From positions 104,889,298 to 104,953,297 of the forward strand of contig OZ022498.1 in NCBI GenBank assembly GCA_963989385.1: a stretch of DNA of 64,000 nucleotides, read 5' to 3'. A program made the translations under genes and the position numbers. Shown piece by piece: positions 21,972-32,837 of this stretch (the first letter of the stretch is position 1; every line of letters starts with the position of its first letter). This stretch comes from Ctena decussata (lineage: Eukaryota; Mollusca; Bivalvia; Lucinida; Lucinidae). The notes beneath the pieces were generated by a model. That model had not been told where the DNA came from. It did not search any database and saw only the letters and a list, made by a program, of their open reading frames with translations.

Positions 21972-23510
21972 TAGAAATGTGTCCATAGGACACGGATGCC
22001 CCCGGTTAGTGGCTTGAGTAAGATGGCGCCTTGATTAAATTACTGGCGCTTGCAAGATAACTATGTTCATATAGGCAGAATTGTATAAAATAAATGGCAA
22101 ATCAACGGACATGAAATATAGGTCATAAAGACTTACATTTTTTTGCAGTCAAACGTCAAAAACAAATATGACACAGGCAGGTTTTCATTATAACCTATTC
22201 ACATAGCTTAAGTGTGCACTGTGACCTTGACCCTAAAGCTAATGACATGGTTTTTGCATGCAACTAATCATCTTGCCAAATACTTTTGAAAATCCACAAT
22301 GCAGAACAATGTTATGGGCCAAATACGTACAGTTTTTCACTGTAGCCTATGCACAAAGTTTAAGTGCAGACTGTGACCTTGGCCTTTGAGCTAGCGACAT
22401 GGTTCTAGAACACACCACGTTGTCTTGCCATCATCACTATTTATGCCAAATAAATCTGAAATCCCATCTTGAAGGACAAAGTTACAGGCCAGACATAATC
22501 ATGTTTTAACTATAGCCTATACTTAAAAGTTTACGTGTGCAGTGTGACCTTGACCTTGACCTTCAAACTAGCAGTTAGTCGTGATGATTTTTTTGTCATC
22601 TAATTTTGAATCCCACCATGCACGAAGAAGTGGGCAGAACAAGAATGTGTTTCACTGAGGCCTATGCACAAAGATTAAATGTGGGTTATGACCTTGACCT
22701 ATAAGCTAGCGACATGGTTTTTACATGCAACATATCGACTTGTCATGATAATTATATATGCCAAATATCATTTAAATCCCATCATGCAGGATAAAGTAAC
22801 AGGCCAGACATGGACATGTTTCACTACAGCCTATGCACAAACTTTAAGTGCCCAGTGTGACATTGACCTTCAAGGTAGCAACAAGGTTCTTGCCCGTGAC
22901 ACATTATCATGTCCTGATGATTATTTATGCCAAATAATTTCAGGATCCCACTATGCTGGACAAAGTTATGGACCGGACACGACTATGTTTCAATATAAAA
23001 AAGTAAAGGTTTCCCATAGCCTAACAGCCGTAGGGGCTTTGGGGGTTAGAGACCCACTCCTTTCGCTGCCTTATCCTTCCCTACTTCGAAAAAGGTACCC
23101 ATTTGCTGCTGGGTTGACATAGAGAGTTTTTCCAATCGTCGGATGGCGACGGTGAGCCGCGAACTCACGACCTTCCGGTGACTTTCTGCACAATAATCGA
23201 GCCACTCTAACCACTCGACTACCGCGCCTCTCTGCAATATATCCTATGCACAAAGCTTTCACAAAGTTTATGTGTGAACTATGACCTTGACCTTTGAGAT
23301 AGCGACATGGTTTTTGTACACGACCCGCCGTCTTTTCATGATGATCACTTGTGCCAAAATAACTTTTTAATCCTACCATGCAGGTCGAAGTTATGTGTAT
23401 GACACGATTCTGGTAACATGCAAACGCACACACACACACACGCACACACACACATACACGGACAGGGTAAACTCTATATGCCCTTCCGCCATTTCATGGC
23501 GTGGGCATAC
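21972..23510 (+). repeat. Tandem-repeat element with GTGACCTTGACCTT units
   Basis: It opens with CTAGAAATGTGTCCATAGGA and closes with TATGCCCTTCCGCCATTTCA and GCGTGGGCATAC. In between are about eight degenerate units of roughly 150 bp with boxes GCCTATGCACAAAGTTTAAG, GTGACCTTGACCTT, CTAGCGACATGGTTTTTG and ATCCCATCATGCAGGACAAAG. A CA-microsatellite lies near the 3' end (about 23428-23456). A SINE is inserted at about 23003-23236. No protein-coding signal. Confidence 0.7.
23003..23236 (-). mobile_element. tRNA-derived SINE inserted in the tandem-repeat element
   Basis: On the minus strand it begins with a tRNA-like head: GCGCGGTAGTCGAGTGGTTA (A-box-like), then GGTCGTGAGTTCGCGGC (B-box-like) about 40 bp on. 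A unique body follows, ending in an A-rich tail near 23003 (plus-strand TTTCC next to A-rich sequence). The head resembles Leu/Ser-type tRNA. It interrupts the GACCTTGACC units, so it is younger than them. Confidence 0.65.
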
Positions 23511-23544
23511 AAACTCTAAGAATTCTATGTGGTGAGCCTGGTCA

Positions 23545-23600
23545 AACAGCGCAGACCCACACAGGTCTGAGCAAACAGTGCAGACTCAGACAGATCTGAG
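23545..23600 (+). repeat. Two-copy direct repeat (about 35 bp)
   Basis: The phrase CAGGTCTGAGCAAACAGTGCAGACTC is repeated with small changes (AGATCTGAGCAAACATTGCAGACCC). Similar CAGTTTGCTCAGACCTGTCT text occurs near 32510, so it is a dispersed repeat. Confidence 0.5.
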
Positions 23601-23609
23601 CAAACATTG

Positions 23610-23790
23610 CAGACCCAGGGGTCGTATTTATAAAACCACTTAAGTCGTTGCTATGCTGTTGCTCAGGTCGTATTTATAAAACCACTTAAGTCGTTGCTAT
23701 GCTGTTGCTAAGGCTAAATTTCTATGAAGGAGATTCCCTACAACTATGAAATTTGCTCTGGAGGAACAGTCTTTTTCAAACTCCATTCAC
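23610..23790 (+). mobile_element. Half copy of foldback MITE family F2, with a 46-bp duplication
   Basis: GTCGTATTTATAAAACCACT through GTTGCTATGCTGTTGCT is tandemly repeated twice, then runs into GGCTAAATTTCT and ATGAAATTTGCTCTGGAGGA. This is the left half of the complete palindromic element at 27153-27375. Confidence 0.7.
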
Positions 23791-24754
23791 CGAAATCAGA
23801 TATCAGTTAACCAGCTTCTTCAGAACTGGTCAACAGGCTTAATTTCAGACTCAAAGGCGCCCATGCCTACTTAACCATGCCAATGCAATTTTTTTATTTG
23901 CGCACGTGGTTGAAACTATTAATAGTGAATTATGCGATTTTGATCTGCGATTCTTCCGATTATACTTAATTCATTTTTAAGCAACAGCCAATTGCTGTTA
24001 AAAAATCCGCGCTAAATTATGTTTATTTAGCAAGGGAGCTAATCTTTGGGGTAATGGGGTAAGATGCATCGAAAAGAAAGAGAAAAGTGAGGCAATAGCC
24101 GAACAAAATCAGACCCTTGATGTAGCGTAAAATCGACACATGTAGTTATAATTGTTATGTCATTGATCTCTGATAACTGTAAATTAATTTGTGCCTTATT
24201 ATCAAATTTTACTAAAACTAATGTCAAAACTAGGTCGCAGCATGGAAAAAACCCTTCCAGCATATATGATCCGCGGCGCAAATACATTGTCGGTTCGGCT
24301 AATATTCAGTTCGCCGAAATAATAGCTGGAACTTGTAGATTTTACTTGTGTAGACAAGACTGTATACTTACGCAGTCTGATATCAGCATATGTCTTTAGT
24401 ATATATGCTTTAAGACAAATTTTCTGCCGGCTCGCCTCAATATTTCTCTTAGGGTATATGTTCAATGTATATGAATGGTCCAAAATTATTAAAACTTTAT
24501 ACATTGCTGTAAGCTATAAACTTGGTTAGCTTGATTTTCTGATTACTATAGTGGCAGTATGATTGTATCTACTTGTGTCATTTTGGATGGAAGAACGAAA
24601 GTCGACTTACCAGTATTTACCGGTATCCCATACAGGGTTGCAAGATATGGATAACACGAAATCACGTACCTCTCAAAATCCGTAAGTACTATGAGTTTGG
24701 TATATATATTCCTGCATTGTGTAAGGTGTGCATCATTCCCAATATATCTATATA

Positions 24755-25294
24755 GCACAATCGGTACAACTCCGGAATTGTCCTGCGCAAAGTAGGAATT
24801 CTCACTTTGTGTTACAATTCCGTTATTGTACCGGTACAATTCTAGAATTGCGCAAGGGATGCGGTTAGATTTATCATGGGTCAATGTTGAAAGAGAAATT
24901 GTCAAGATGAAAATAGATATGACATTAAAGACTAGGAAATAACAATGCGCTATGTTTTTTGTTTTTTTATTATTGCATTGGTTCAAAAATGTCAAGAAAA
25001 TAACATTGTTTTTATCATCTCCATATTCTCTCCCGCTTTTTATCTATCTTTTTCAACGATTATTTTCTTATGATAAATAATGACCAATAACAGGTTTAAT
25101 ATTGCCACAAATATATTGAAAATTAAGCATAGTCAATATTTATTCTTACTTTGTCCCGATTCCCACTTTGCGCAGCGACAATTCCGGAATTGTCTTACGC
25201 AAGGTAAGAATTCCCACTTTGCGAAACAAAGTGAGAATTCCCACTTTGCGCAGTACAGTTTCGGAATTGTACCGATTCCTACCTTGCGCAGAAC
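24755..25294. mobile_element. Foldback element built of nested palindromes (family P, copy 1)
   Basis: Both ends are rich in GGTACAATTCCGGAATTGTA and CAAAGTGGGAATTCTCACTT palindromes. The right end is CCTTGCGCAGAACATATAT; the left end is partly eroded (TATATAGCACAATCGGTACA). The centre is AT-rich and non-coding. A better-preserved copy is at 52831-53459. The 149- and 94-codon frames here are repeat-derived. Confidence 0.7.
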
Positions 25295-25632
25295 ATATAT
25301 ATTCAAAATATCTGTTAAAAACATGAGTTCATGTGAAAATTATAGGGATCTATGTACGCCATAAGTCAAACTGAAATATGCGTGTTTTGAATAATTACAT
25401 AATAAAGCATCCATTTAACTTTCCAGTTTTCTTCCACAATGTATTTTCATGTCCGTGCATGGTATGGCGTGCCGGAGGCATAGAATGTTTGGGCTGTCCA
25501 TACAGGCTTAGGTACGTCTATAGATCCTCCTGTCCGTCCGAAGTTCAAGGTTAGCTTTTTGTAAGTGGTTCTCTTCAACTATATCTTAGTTACCGTTAAA
25601 AGTAGAAAGATCAAACTTGATATGAGACTTAC

Positions 25633-25863
25633 CTGGCTCCGAGGTTATAAAACTTTTTTCGTGCCCAACTTAGCTGAGCATGAAATTTTCTCTGCTGATA
25701 AATATGAAAATGCCAACTAATGCTGGCATTTTCATATTCATAAGCAGATAAAATTTCATACTCAGCTTAACTGAGCAAGAAACAACTGTACTTACCAATC
25801 ATTTGCTTTTTATTAGAGAAAATTTCATGCTCAGCTGAGTTGATTTTATAACCTCGGGGCCAG
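25633..25863. mobile_element. Foldback MITE family F3, copy 1
   Basis: The ends CTGGCTCCGAGGTTATAAAA and TTTTATAACCTCGGGGCCAG are inverted repeats. The inner arms GCTGAGCATGAAATTTTCTC / GAGAAAATTTCATGCTCAGC and an ATGAAAATGCCAACTAA hairpin pair further. Relatives are at 30997-31133 and 38605-38812. Confidence 0.8.
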
Positions 25864-26191
25864 AACCAATAGCTTCTCTGGCTCCAGGGTCTTGCCCGGG
25901 AATGAGGTCAGAGGTTAAACTCTAGAATTATGTTAAAACTGAAGTATAGTTCTATTTAAGACTGTCTTTTTTCTGAAACCATTTAATGTAGGCTATTCAG
26001 ACTTAACAAAAGTCTTACTTAGACCAAAGCCCTTGACTCTATGCTGTCCTGGCCCATAGATCATACCCTTGGGTGGAGCCACAAGTTAAAACATAGAACT
26101 ATATATATGTGAATCTAAGTTTAAGGTTCTTTCCCTCTTTCGTTTGATCATACCGTTGAGGTAAGGAGTGATACTTGGTCATATAATAATT

Positions 26192-26425
26192 GAGCCGCGA
26201 CACGAGAAAACCAACAAAGTGGTTGTGCGCCCAGCACAGACTCAGATCAGCCTGGGCATTAGCCCAGTTTGATCAGAGACTTCGCTGTCCGCATGGAGAT
26301 AGCTAAGACCCTTAGTTATTTTAAGCACTTAGCGAGGAGTCTGATCACACTGAGTGGACGCTCCGGCTGATCTGAGTCTTGGCTAGGCGCACATCCACTT
26401 TGTTGGTTTTCTCGTGTTGCGGCTC
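26192..26425. mobile_element. Foldback MITE family F1, copy 2
   Basis: GAGCCGCGACACGAGAAAAC on the left and GTTTTCTCGTGTTGCGGCTC on the right, with the family's inner GCGCCCAGC and CTGATCAGAC arms. The flanks are AATT and AACT. It lies about 70 bp upstream of the second anchor exon. Confidence 0.85.
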
Positions 26426-26493
26426 AACTATTATATTTCTGTTAGTATTTGGTTAAGCATGAAGCTTTCACTAAATTCTTATTGGGTTTACAG

Positions 26494-26765
26494 GCACAGT
26501 TGCCGTGCATGTTGCACACGCCTTCGGAGCGGAAAATGTAACGTCGTAATGTTGATTGTCTCAGCCTTCATTCTCTGGATTATCATACATATGATTAACT
26601 CTGGTGAACATACAGAGAGCGCTAAGCTACAGGAACTTCAGGCTGAAGACAAATCTGCAAGGGACTTTGAGGCCTTGAAAAGTGACAAGCTAGAATCAGA
26701 GGAATCTCGAGATGGGCAAGACGATGAAGTATATAATGGAGATGAAACAGAGGATAGTACAAAAG
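26494..26765 (+). CDS. Membrane-anchor/stem exon, copy B
   Basis: Paralogue of 6852-7111. It has the same acceptor context (GGTTTACAG), the same RHSCRACCTRLRSGKCN cytosolic piece, the anchor (about VVMLIVSAFILWIIIHMI), then GEHTESAKLQELQAE and an acidic stem. The donor is AAAG|GTATGT, ending one base into a codon as in copy A. That single G plus GT from 28060 makes a Gly codon and continues in frame, so the join to 28060-29267 is well supported. An upstream ATG at 26458 is in frame with no stop between, but the conserved acceptor suggests this is intron. Copies A and B differ by 12 bp in length. Confidence 0.7.
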
Positions 26766-27152
26766 GTATGTTTTCGTTAAAATTTAAAACGTTAAAATCC
26801 CAAATACGCCAACATATTTAAAAAAAAGCTTCTCACATTTTTTTTCAACAAAAATATCAGTGTATTTGGTAATAAAGTCGTAAATCACTTAACGAGATGA
26901 CCTGTTAACGCGCTCATTAGGCTAACAATGCTTTGAAGAACTGGGCCCAAATGGGTAAAAAACACACACACACACACACACAAAAAGAAAAGACAAAGAC
27001 ACAGAAGGCAACACAAAACAAGTGAAAAGCCAAAAGATCAGCTCTTTTCCGGCAGATGGCCACGGCACGGGGCTATTCTATATAATGTACAAAAAGGTAA
27101 AGACTGATAGAAAACTGACAAACACTGACAATAATAGTAATAAACCACACCA

Positions 27153-27375
27153 GGGGCCGTATTCATAAAACGACTTCAGTGGTTGCTATGCTGTTGCTAA
27201 GGCTAAATTTCTTTAAAGGAGATTCCCTACAACTATGAAATTTGCTCTAGAGGAACAGTCTTACAAAGACTGTTCCTCCAGAGCAAATTTCATAGTTGTA
27301 GGGAATCACCTTTATAGATATTTAGCCTTAGCAACCGTATAGCAACGACTTAATTGGCTTTATGAATACGGCCCC
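27153..27375. mobile_element. Complete 223-bp foldback MITE family F2
   Basis: GGGGCCGTATTCATAAAACG on the left mirrors TTTATGAATACGGCCCC on the right. The arms pair almost throughout, including ATGAAATTTGCTCTAGAGGA with TCCTCCAGAGCAAATTTCAT around a small loop near ACAGTCTTACAAAGACTGT. It would fold into one long hairpin. A half copy lies at 23610. Confidence 0.9.
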
Positions 27376-27410
27376 AGATGCATCACTCTGGAACGGCCTT
27401 TTATAAATTT

Positions 27411-27437
27411 TTTTTTTTGGGGGGGGGGGGGGGGGGC
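27411..27437 (+). repeat. Homopolymer T run joined to a G run
   Basis: About nine T followed by about twenty G. Length is likely to vary between molecules and sequencing reads; no feature depends on it. Confidence 0.9.
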
Positions 27438-28059
27438 AACTAGGACCGATTTTTCTGATTAAACTGCTGTTCAAGTGCTAACGCCCTGTTTGTGGCTCTT
27501 TTATCGAGTAAAAATGACTAATTACAAGAGCCAGTCTCCTAACCTTGTAAACTTTGCAAAAAAATGCAGATTTTTTTTTCAGATTCTTCCTTTTGTGTTA
27601 GAAAATAAGTTAATTATTTAGGCCATTGCAATCAATATGACATTTTTCTCACTTTTGTAGCTTAAATTGGCGATAAAACTTAAAATTTGTATTTCATTCA
27701 CAAACGGGGAACCAGAAATAAACATTTCATTTTGTGGACGGATTTAATCTTTTTTGAAAACCTGTATCCCCAATTTTGGCCAATTATTTGACACTATGTA
27801 AGTATACCAACTGACATAATTTATACAGATAAAACCGTGGCAAAGCAATGAATTGGATCCGTGGTCCTGTAGATTGTATTTTTACCATACAATAAAGTGT
27901 ATGATATCGAAAGTATACATTTTAGCTGCCAATCAAGGCTGTTTTGTTTGTTCCATTTAAAACGAAAGTCTTGAGACAAACTTGCAGTGATATCTTACAG
28001 ACAGTTTACATGAATTCATATCATATACTAGATGCCCTGAGTTTACAAAACTGTTTCAG

Positions 28060-29267
28060 GTAACAACATATTTGATCACTCAGAAGATGACTTTCTGAAG
28101 GAGGACAGTGAGCTGGACCATTATGGATCTACCGAAAGTAGCGTTTTCAGAGAAAATATAGATGCAGATACCGATTCTGCAAATGGAAGCATGGAAGATA
28201 TGATAAAGAAAGTGATTGAAGATAAACATGAACTTTATGACACAGAAGAGGAAACCTATGAAGATGGTGAAGAAGGTAAAATGATTGATAGTGAATTAAC
28301 ACAAGACGGATTTGCCGCATATAACTTAGAGGAAGACAGCAGTGATACTGAGGCTGAGATTCATGTTAATAATGACTTGACCCACAACGACTTTGCTGTT
28401 AATGAGCATAAAACGGTTGACAGTGAAATTTTGGAGGATAACGTCAATTCACTGGATGCCAAAAGTCTCCGTTTTGAAGGAGAAAATAAAGATCCAGTTT
28501 TAGATGATAACATTTTAAAACAAGAAGGTGTAGGTGAAGAAACGGATAGATCAAACAAGGAACACATATATAGTAATGATGTACACTTGAACATTGCTGA
28601 TACTGGAAAAAATTCTGAGGAGCAATCATTCAAACAGAACATTGCAGTCAATGTACACAGTTACATCATTGGAAACAATAGCCAGCTACCACTACTTATT
28701 AATGAAACAAGCAAAAATATCAGTTTAACTGTTGGCACTAATTCTTTTAAAGAATCAGTTAATCTTCAAGGAGAGAAAACTCAGAACATCAACCCGTTTG
28801 TCAAGGAAACTTCTGAAGACATTCTTCATGTTGACGGTTGGCAATCTAATAACGAAGTAAATCAGCAAAATTTAAATACAGATGCAAAACTGGCGGATGG
28901 TAATATCGAAAATATTGATGAAAATTTGGTACCGGGTAGGATCAATTTTGCCGAATCATTTCAAAAAATGGTTGACCCAGAAACAGACTCTTTAAAATTT
29001 AAACAGAATTTACAGGAAAGTGGTAATAATCTTCCCGATATAATGAATGATCCAAAACTAACATTTATAGATAATTTCAAAGGTAGTAATGAGCTTAATG
29101 GCAACACAGATATAATATCAAATAAAAATATTGCGGATGAAGTAATTCTTCCAGAACCAAAGGCAGAACTGCAAGACAGCTATACGTTGGAAAACAAAGA
29201 TAGCAAAAGAAAGAAGCGATCATTAGTCCATGTACTTACAGTGCCTCTTCAAGGGAAGAAGAAGTAA
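28060..29267 (+). CDS. Acidic low-complexity C-terminal exon following anchor exon copy B
   Basis: Open from the acceptor (CTGTTTCAG, ending 28059) to a TAA, 401 codons. The first residues are NNIFDHSEDDFLKEDSELDH; an internal Met at 28191 is not the start because the frame is open upstream and joins 26765 in phase. The protein is Glu/Asp/Asn/Ser-rich, with almost no Cys or Trp, several Asn-x-Ser/Thr sites, and a basic end KDSKRKKRSLVHVL. It looks like an extended disordered luminal stem. There is no sulfotransferase domain here or downstream on this strand. Either this gene ends as an anchored acidic protein, or a donor near the end (AAGAA|GTAAAT) leads to an exon outside what I can identify. 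AATAAA at 29389-29394 is a plausible poly(A) signal. Confidence 0.6.
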
Positions 29268-29792
29268 ATTTGTTTTATCAGTAAACATGGTTATCTAATT
29301 GATATCTACCGCCATAATGTAATTGAAATAATTAATTTTCTTTAGTTAGATATTTCACCGAAGGCAAAATTACATGTAAGACGTCTAAAATAAATTATTG
29401 GATGATCGTGAAAAGGTATCATAAACAATGTGCGTACCATAAAAGACTGCTTAGCCTGCGCCTCCGCGCAGTTTGCTCTAGTTTTTCCCTGTTCGCATCT
29501 ACATTCTATGAACTAGTGGAATCTGAAAATGTTATCGTATAGATTCCCGTCAGTTTTCGCAAATGTGCTGAATGATATTTGTATTTACTATTCGCACGTG
29601 GCTTACAGTCTCTTTTAGCGCGACACAAATCATTTATGATTCCGGTCATGACGGGGGAACAGTCAACAGACTTAGTTCAGCCTGTGTGTCTATGCACTCT
29701 GATCTTCGCATCAACAATCGATGTACATTTTCTGATATCACAGCGCAAATGTAAATGTGATAACGGTATTGATATGATCAATAACCCTTAAT
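29268..29792 (+). other. 3' flank of the acidic-exon gene
   Basis: It contains an AATAAA about 125 bp after the stop, a probable polyadenylation signal. The remainder is unique-looking sequence without a recognisable gene. Confidence 0.5.
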
Positions 29793-29951
29793 GCGCTAAA
29801 AAGCAGACGACAAAATTAACATCTGCAGAAATTCCAAAAAATGTTTTGTCCAAGCTATATCATATTGAGAATTCAAAGACTATAGGACAAACAGTGTAGA
29901 TCTCATCTGGATCTACAGTGTTTTCAAATTCAACATTTTTTCTTTTTGGCG
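29793..29951. mobile_element. Foldback MITE family F5, copy 1
   Basis: It begins CGCTAAAAAGCAGACGACAA and ends TTTTTGGCG. The inner arms ACAGTGTAGATCTCATCTGG / ATCTACAGTGTTTTC pair. It shares AAAAAGCAGACGACAAAATT with the copy at 32625-32830. Confidence 0.65.
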
Positions 29952-30996
29952 TATATAACAGAACGACGCAATTCGGTTCATAATTGCTCTAGTAGTGTAC
30001 CGAATTAACCTAAATAGTTAGTCAAAATATAACATTGCAATTCAACCCGTACGTACCTATGTAAAAGCATACAAGTATTTATGCACATCTTCTTAGATAG
30101 AGTTATTACAAAACACCTGAAAGTGGCCAAACTGAAATTTCGGGTGGTGTTAGCTCTACCGGATTATCTTTGACAAAAACTAAAAGTTTGTACTAAAAGG
30201 GTTATACACATATGGATTGAATAGCATTGTTATTTTTTTTTATTATTTTGGCTATCAAGTTGCAAAAGCTTGAATATTTAATTTCCAAGTAGGCTAGTAA
30301 TAGAATTGCGCTTTCACCAGGCGTAATTAACTATATATATGAAAGAAATCGAACACATTTATTTCCAGTATTAGTACAGATATAGTACAAGATGTTTAAA
30401 TATTCTATCTGTGCAAACCGCGGGTTAAAGGACACTGTATACAACGCCAGAACTTGTCAGCGGGCGGGATAACGTCATCCGTTAAAAACTTTGTTCGCTG
30501 TGCTCCTACCCATCAATTTCAGAATGGGTAGGTAAGTATTTTTTTCAGGTCTGATCATATTTTTAGACTTCTTTTTTTATAAAACGGTAGCAAAACTATT
30601 CAGACGGAAGGAGCAAGTCCGTGCAACAGGGTGGATGATCACGTGGTTTTCACGTCACACAATTCGCGAATCCTAGTGTAACTTCCCGCTTCATGGTAAG
30701 ATTTTTTTCAAGGCATTTTTTTTATTTCCAAATGCATGCTTATAAAATACATTGCAAAGAACTTGTTAGACTGGCTTGTGGTTTAATTGCATATCTGTAA
30801 GAAAGCTAACTCGACAAGGAATAATTTTTACATCAAGTAATTGCAGAGTTACCCTAGAAACATGGTTGGCCATCAGTGTAAAAAGAGCCACGTTAAGATT
30901 TCTCTATTTGAATACATATAACCATTTAGCCTGGAAGCCAGGCTAAGAACTTGTACTCGCAAGTACTTTTATTGTTTATGTTTATTGACAGTTTAT
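29952..30996. other. Intergenic, no recognisable gene
   Basis: AT-rich sequence with T runs near 30230, 30540 and 30710. No domain or splice-supported frame was recognised. Confidence 0.5.
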
Positions 30997-31133
30997 CTGG
31001 CCTAGAGGTTATAAAACTTTAGGACATTCTCAAACTCAAAATAAAGCACACTGATTGGCTGCTTCCGAGCACATGCCCGGAAGCAGCCAATCAGTGTGCT
31101 TTATTTTGAGTACAGAGAATGTACTCCAGTAAC
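30997..31133. mobile_element. Foldback MITE family F3, copy 2 (right end truncated)
   Basis: CTGGCCTAGAGGTTATAAAA on the left, then arms ATAAAGCACACTGATTGGCT / AGCCAATCAGTGTGCTTTAT around a short loop. The distal TTATAACCTC end is missing. Confidence 0.75.
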
Positions 31134-32624
31134 AACATACCACAGGCTTTACCAGTACTTATAACTGAACTCAGTGATGACAAATTACCCAAAAGAATAA
31201 GGTGAATATTTGCAGACGATCTATGGCAACTGTTTGGGAAGGAACTATCATTTTCATTATAACCTCCTCTGAGAGTCTCAGTGGTAGTCAGCTTTTAAAT
31301 GTGCTCCAACAGAAACAAAGAGGAAAACAGTCACAAAAGTTAATTTCCCTTGTAATAATAGCAATTGTTGCGAACAGTAAGATTTTTGTTCTTACCAATC
31401 TGTCACAAATGAGGCTAGTAGGACGAACTACTTCCACTATTTCCTTCTCATATCAGAAATCAAGAACCATATATCATCTTACATGTAAGAGACTTGTAAA
31501 AGTAATTTTCCAATGTAAGATGTATTTTTCAACATCAAGACATGACGATCTTATAATAAACAGAACTTTGTCCTAACCGAACAGTTCAGGGAACATAGCA
31601 ATCAAATTCCCGTCCATCTGTCTCTGTCCGTATATTAGTATGTCCATTAACATTTTCTTGTCCACTCTGTAACTCGAATACCCTTTGAACTATTTTCATT
31701 TTACACTTCGCCAGTTATGTGTAGTCCATTTGCTCCAAAGTACAAACACAGTTCTGCTTAGTTCCACAAAATAAATTTATAAATAAATAAATAAACGAAG
31801 AAACTCCCAGTAAATCTTCTAAGGTCCTAAAATTTCTTATATAACAATACATAACAGTTTACGAAAATCCGTATTTTTAAATGCTTTTCTGAAGTATTTT
31901 TCATTAGCAGTAATACAAAAATTGACCTTTTCACTGAAGGTTAACATATGATTGTCAGAACAGCCAGAATGTAGCGTAACCTCATTGTTTACTACAGTTG
32001 TGGACGTTTTTAAATGAAGAAAGTGCCTCCAAGTAAGATACCATCTCAAGACCACAAACCATAAAATACCACAAACATTGAACTACATGTATTTCAAAAA
32101 CAAAGCGCTAACTTGGCAAGCCTTTCCTTTTAAAAGGAAACTTTATATAACCTCTGGGCCAGATTTCATGTTAAATGCTCCCCAAATTACGAAGGAACAC
32201 GGAAATCAAGAATACCGATGGCTTCTTTTAGTTTCGGTTATCGTGGGTATGTTTTGAAAGAGAAATAAGAAATACATTCCTGAATTCTCATCACGACAGT
32301 TTTTATCTGCAGCTGACGCTTAGGTCAATTACCGTAAAGATTCTAAAAGTTGGGACACGAATATGATTTCCAGAATTGTAAAAAAATGGACAAGATTAGT
32401 TTTACAAAGCAATGATACGTCCAAAAGATGTAGATGCCATAGAATGGCAAGCAGTGTAGGCCCTGATCAAACTGCTCCTTTGGGATCAGTTTGATCTGGG
32501 ACTGCACAGTTTGCTCAGACCTGTCTGTCTCAATATTTAGAAATTTTACGGTAACTGTTATGCATCAATCTATGAACCCGTAATTTTTGTAAAACATACA
32601 ATATTTCAATAAATACACGACTTA
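31134..32624. other. Intergenic, no recognisable gene
   Basis: A 124-codon plus-strand frame (31202-31576) and shorter ones occur, without recognisable motifs. Near 32480-32530 are CTGATCAAAC / CAGTTTGATC and CAGTTTGCTCAGACCTGTCT fragments of dispersed repeats. Confidence 0.45.
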
Positions 32625-32830
32625 ACTCTTTAAGCACCAAAAAGCAGACGACAAAATTTACGTCTGCAATATTTAAAAAAAATGTCTTGTTCAAGATATT
32701 TCTGTTTGAGAATTCAAAAACTAGAGAGCAAACAGTGTAGATCTAGATGTGGCGGCTCATCATGAGCCGCCTCATCAGGATCTACACTGTTTGAAAATTC
32801 TGCTATTTCCGTCTCTTGTACTTAAAGTGT
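32625..32830. mobile_element. Foldback MITE family F5, copy 2, abutting the CHST-like stop codon
   Basis: It shares AAAAAGCAGACGACAAAATT with copy 1. The inner arms are CAAACAGTGTAGATCTAGAT / ATCTACACTGTTTG around the palindrome GGCGGCTCATCATGAGCCGC. The right end is within about 10 bp of the stop codon of the minus-strand gene, so that gene's 3' UTR must run through it. Confidence 0.7.
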
Positions 32831-32837
32831 GAACATG

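Larger units (their letters stand above)
26766..28059 (+). other. Inferred intron between anchor exon copy B and the acidic exon
   Basis: GTATGT donor and CTGTTTCAG acceptor. It contains a CA-microsatellite near 26962, a complete foldback MITE (27153-27375) and a T-run followed by a G-run (27411-27437). About 27440-28059 holds nothing recognisable. Confidence 0.6.

Noticed and set aside
24546..24995. 149-codon minus-strand frame
   Set aside because: It overlaps the palindromic ends of the family P element, and its residues reflect repeated GGAATTGTCC-type words; no recognisable protein.
28191..28193. ATG at 28191 as the start of the acidic protein
   Set aside because: The frame is open upstream to an acceptor at 28059 and joins the anchor exon at 26765 in phase, so this Met is internal.
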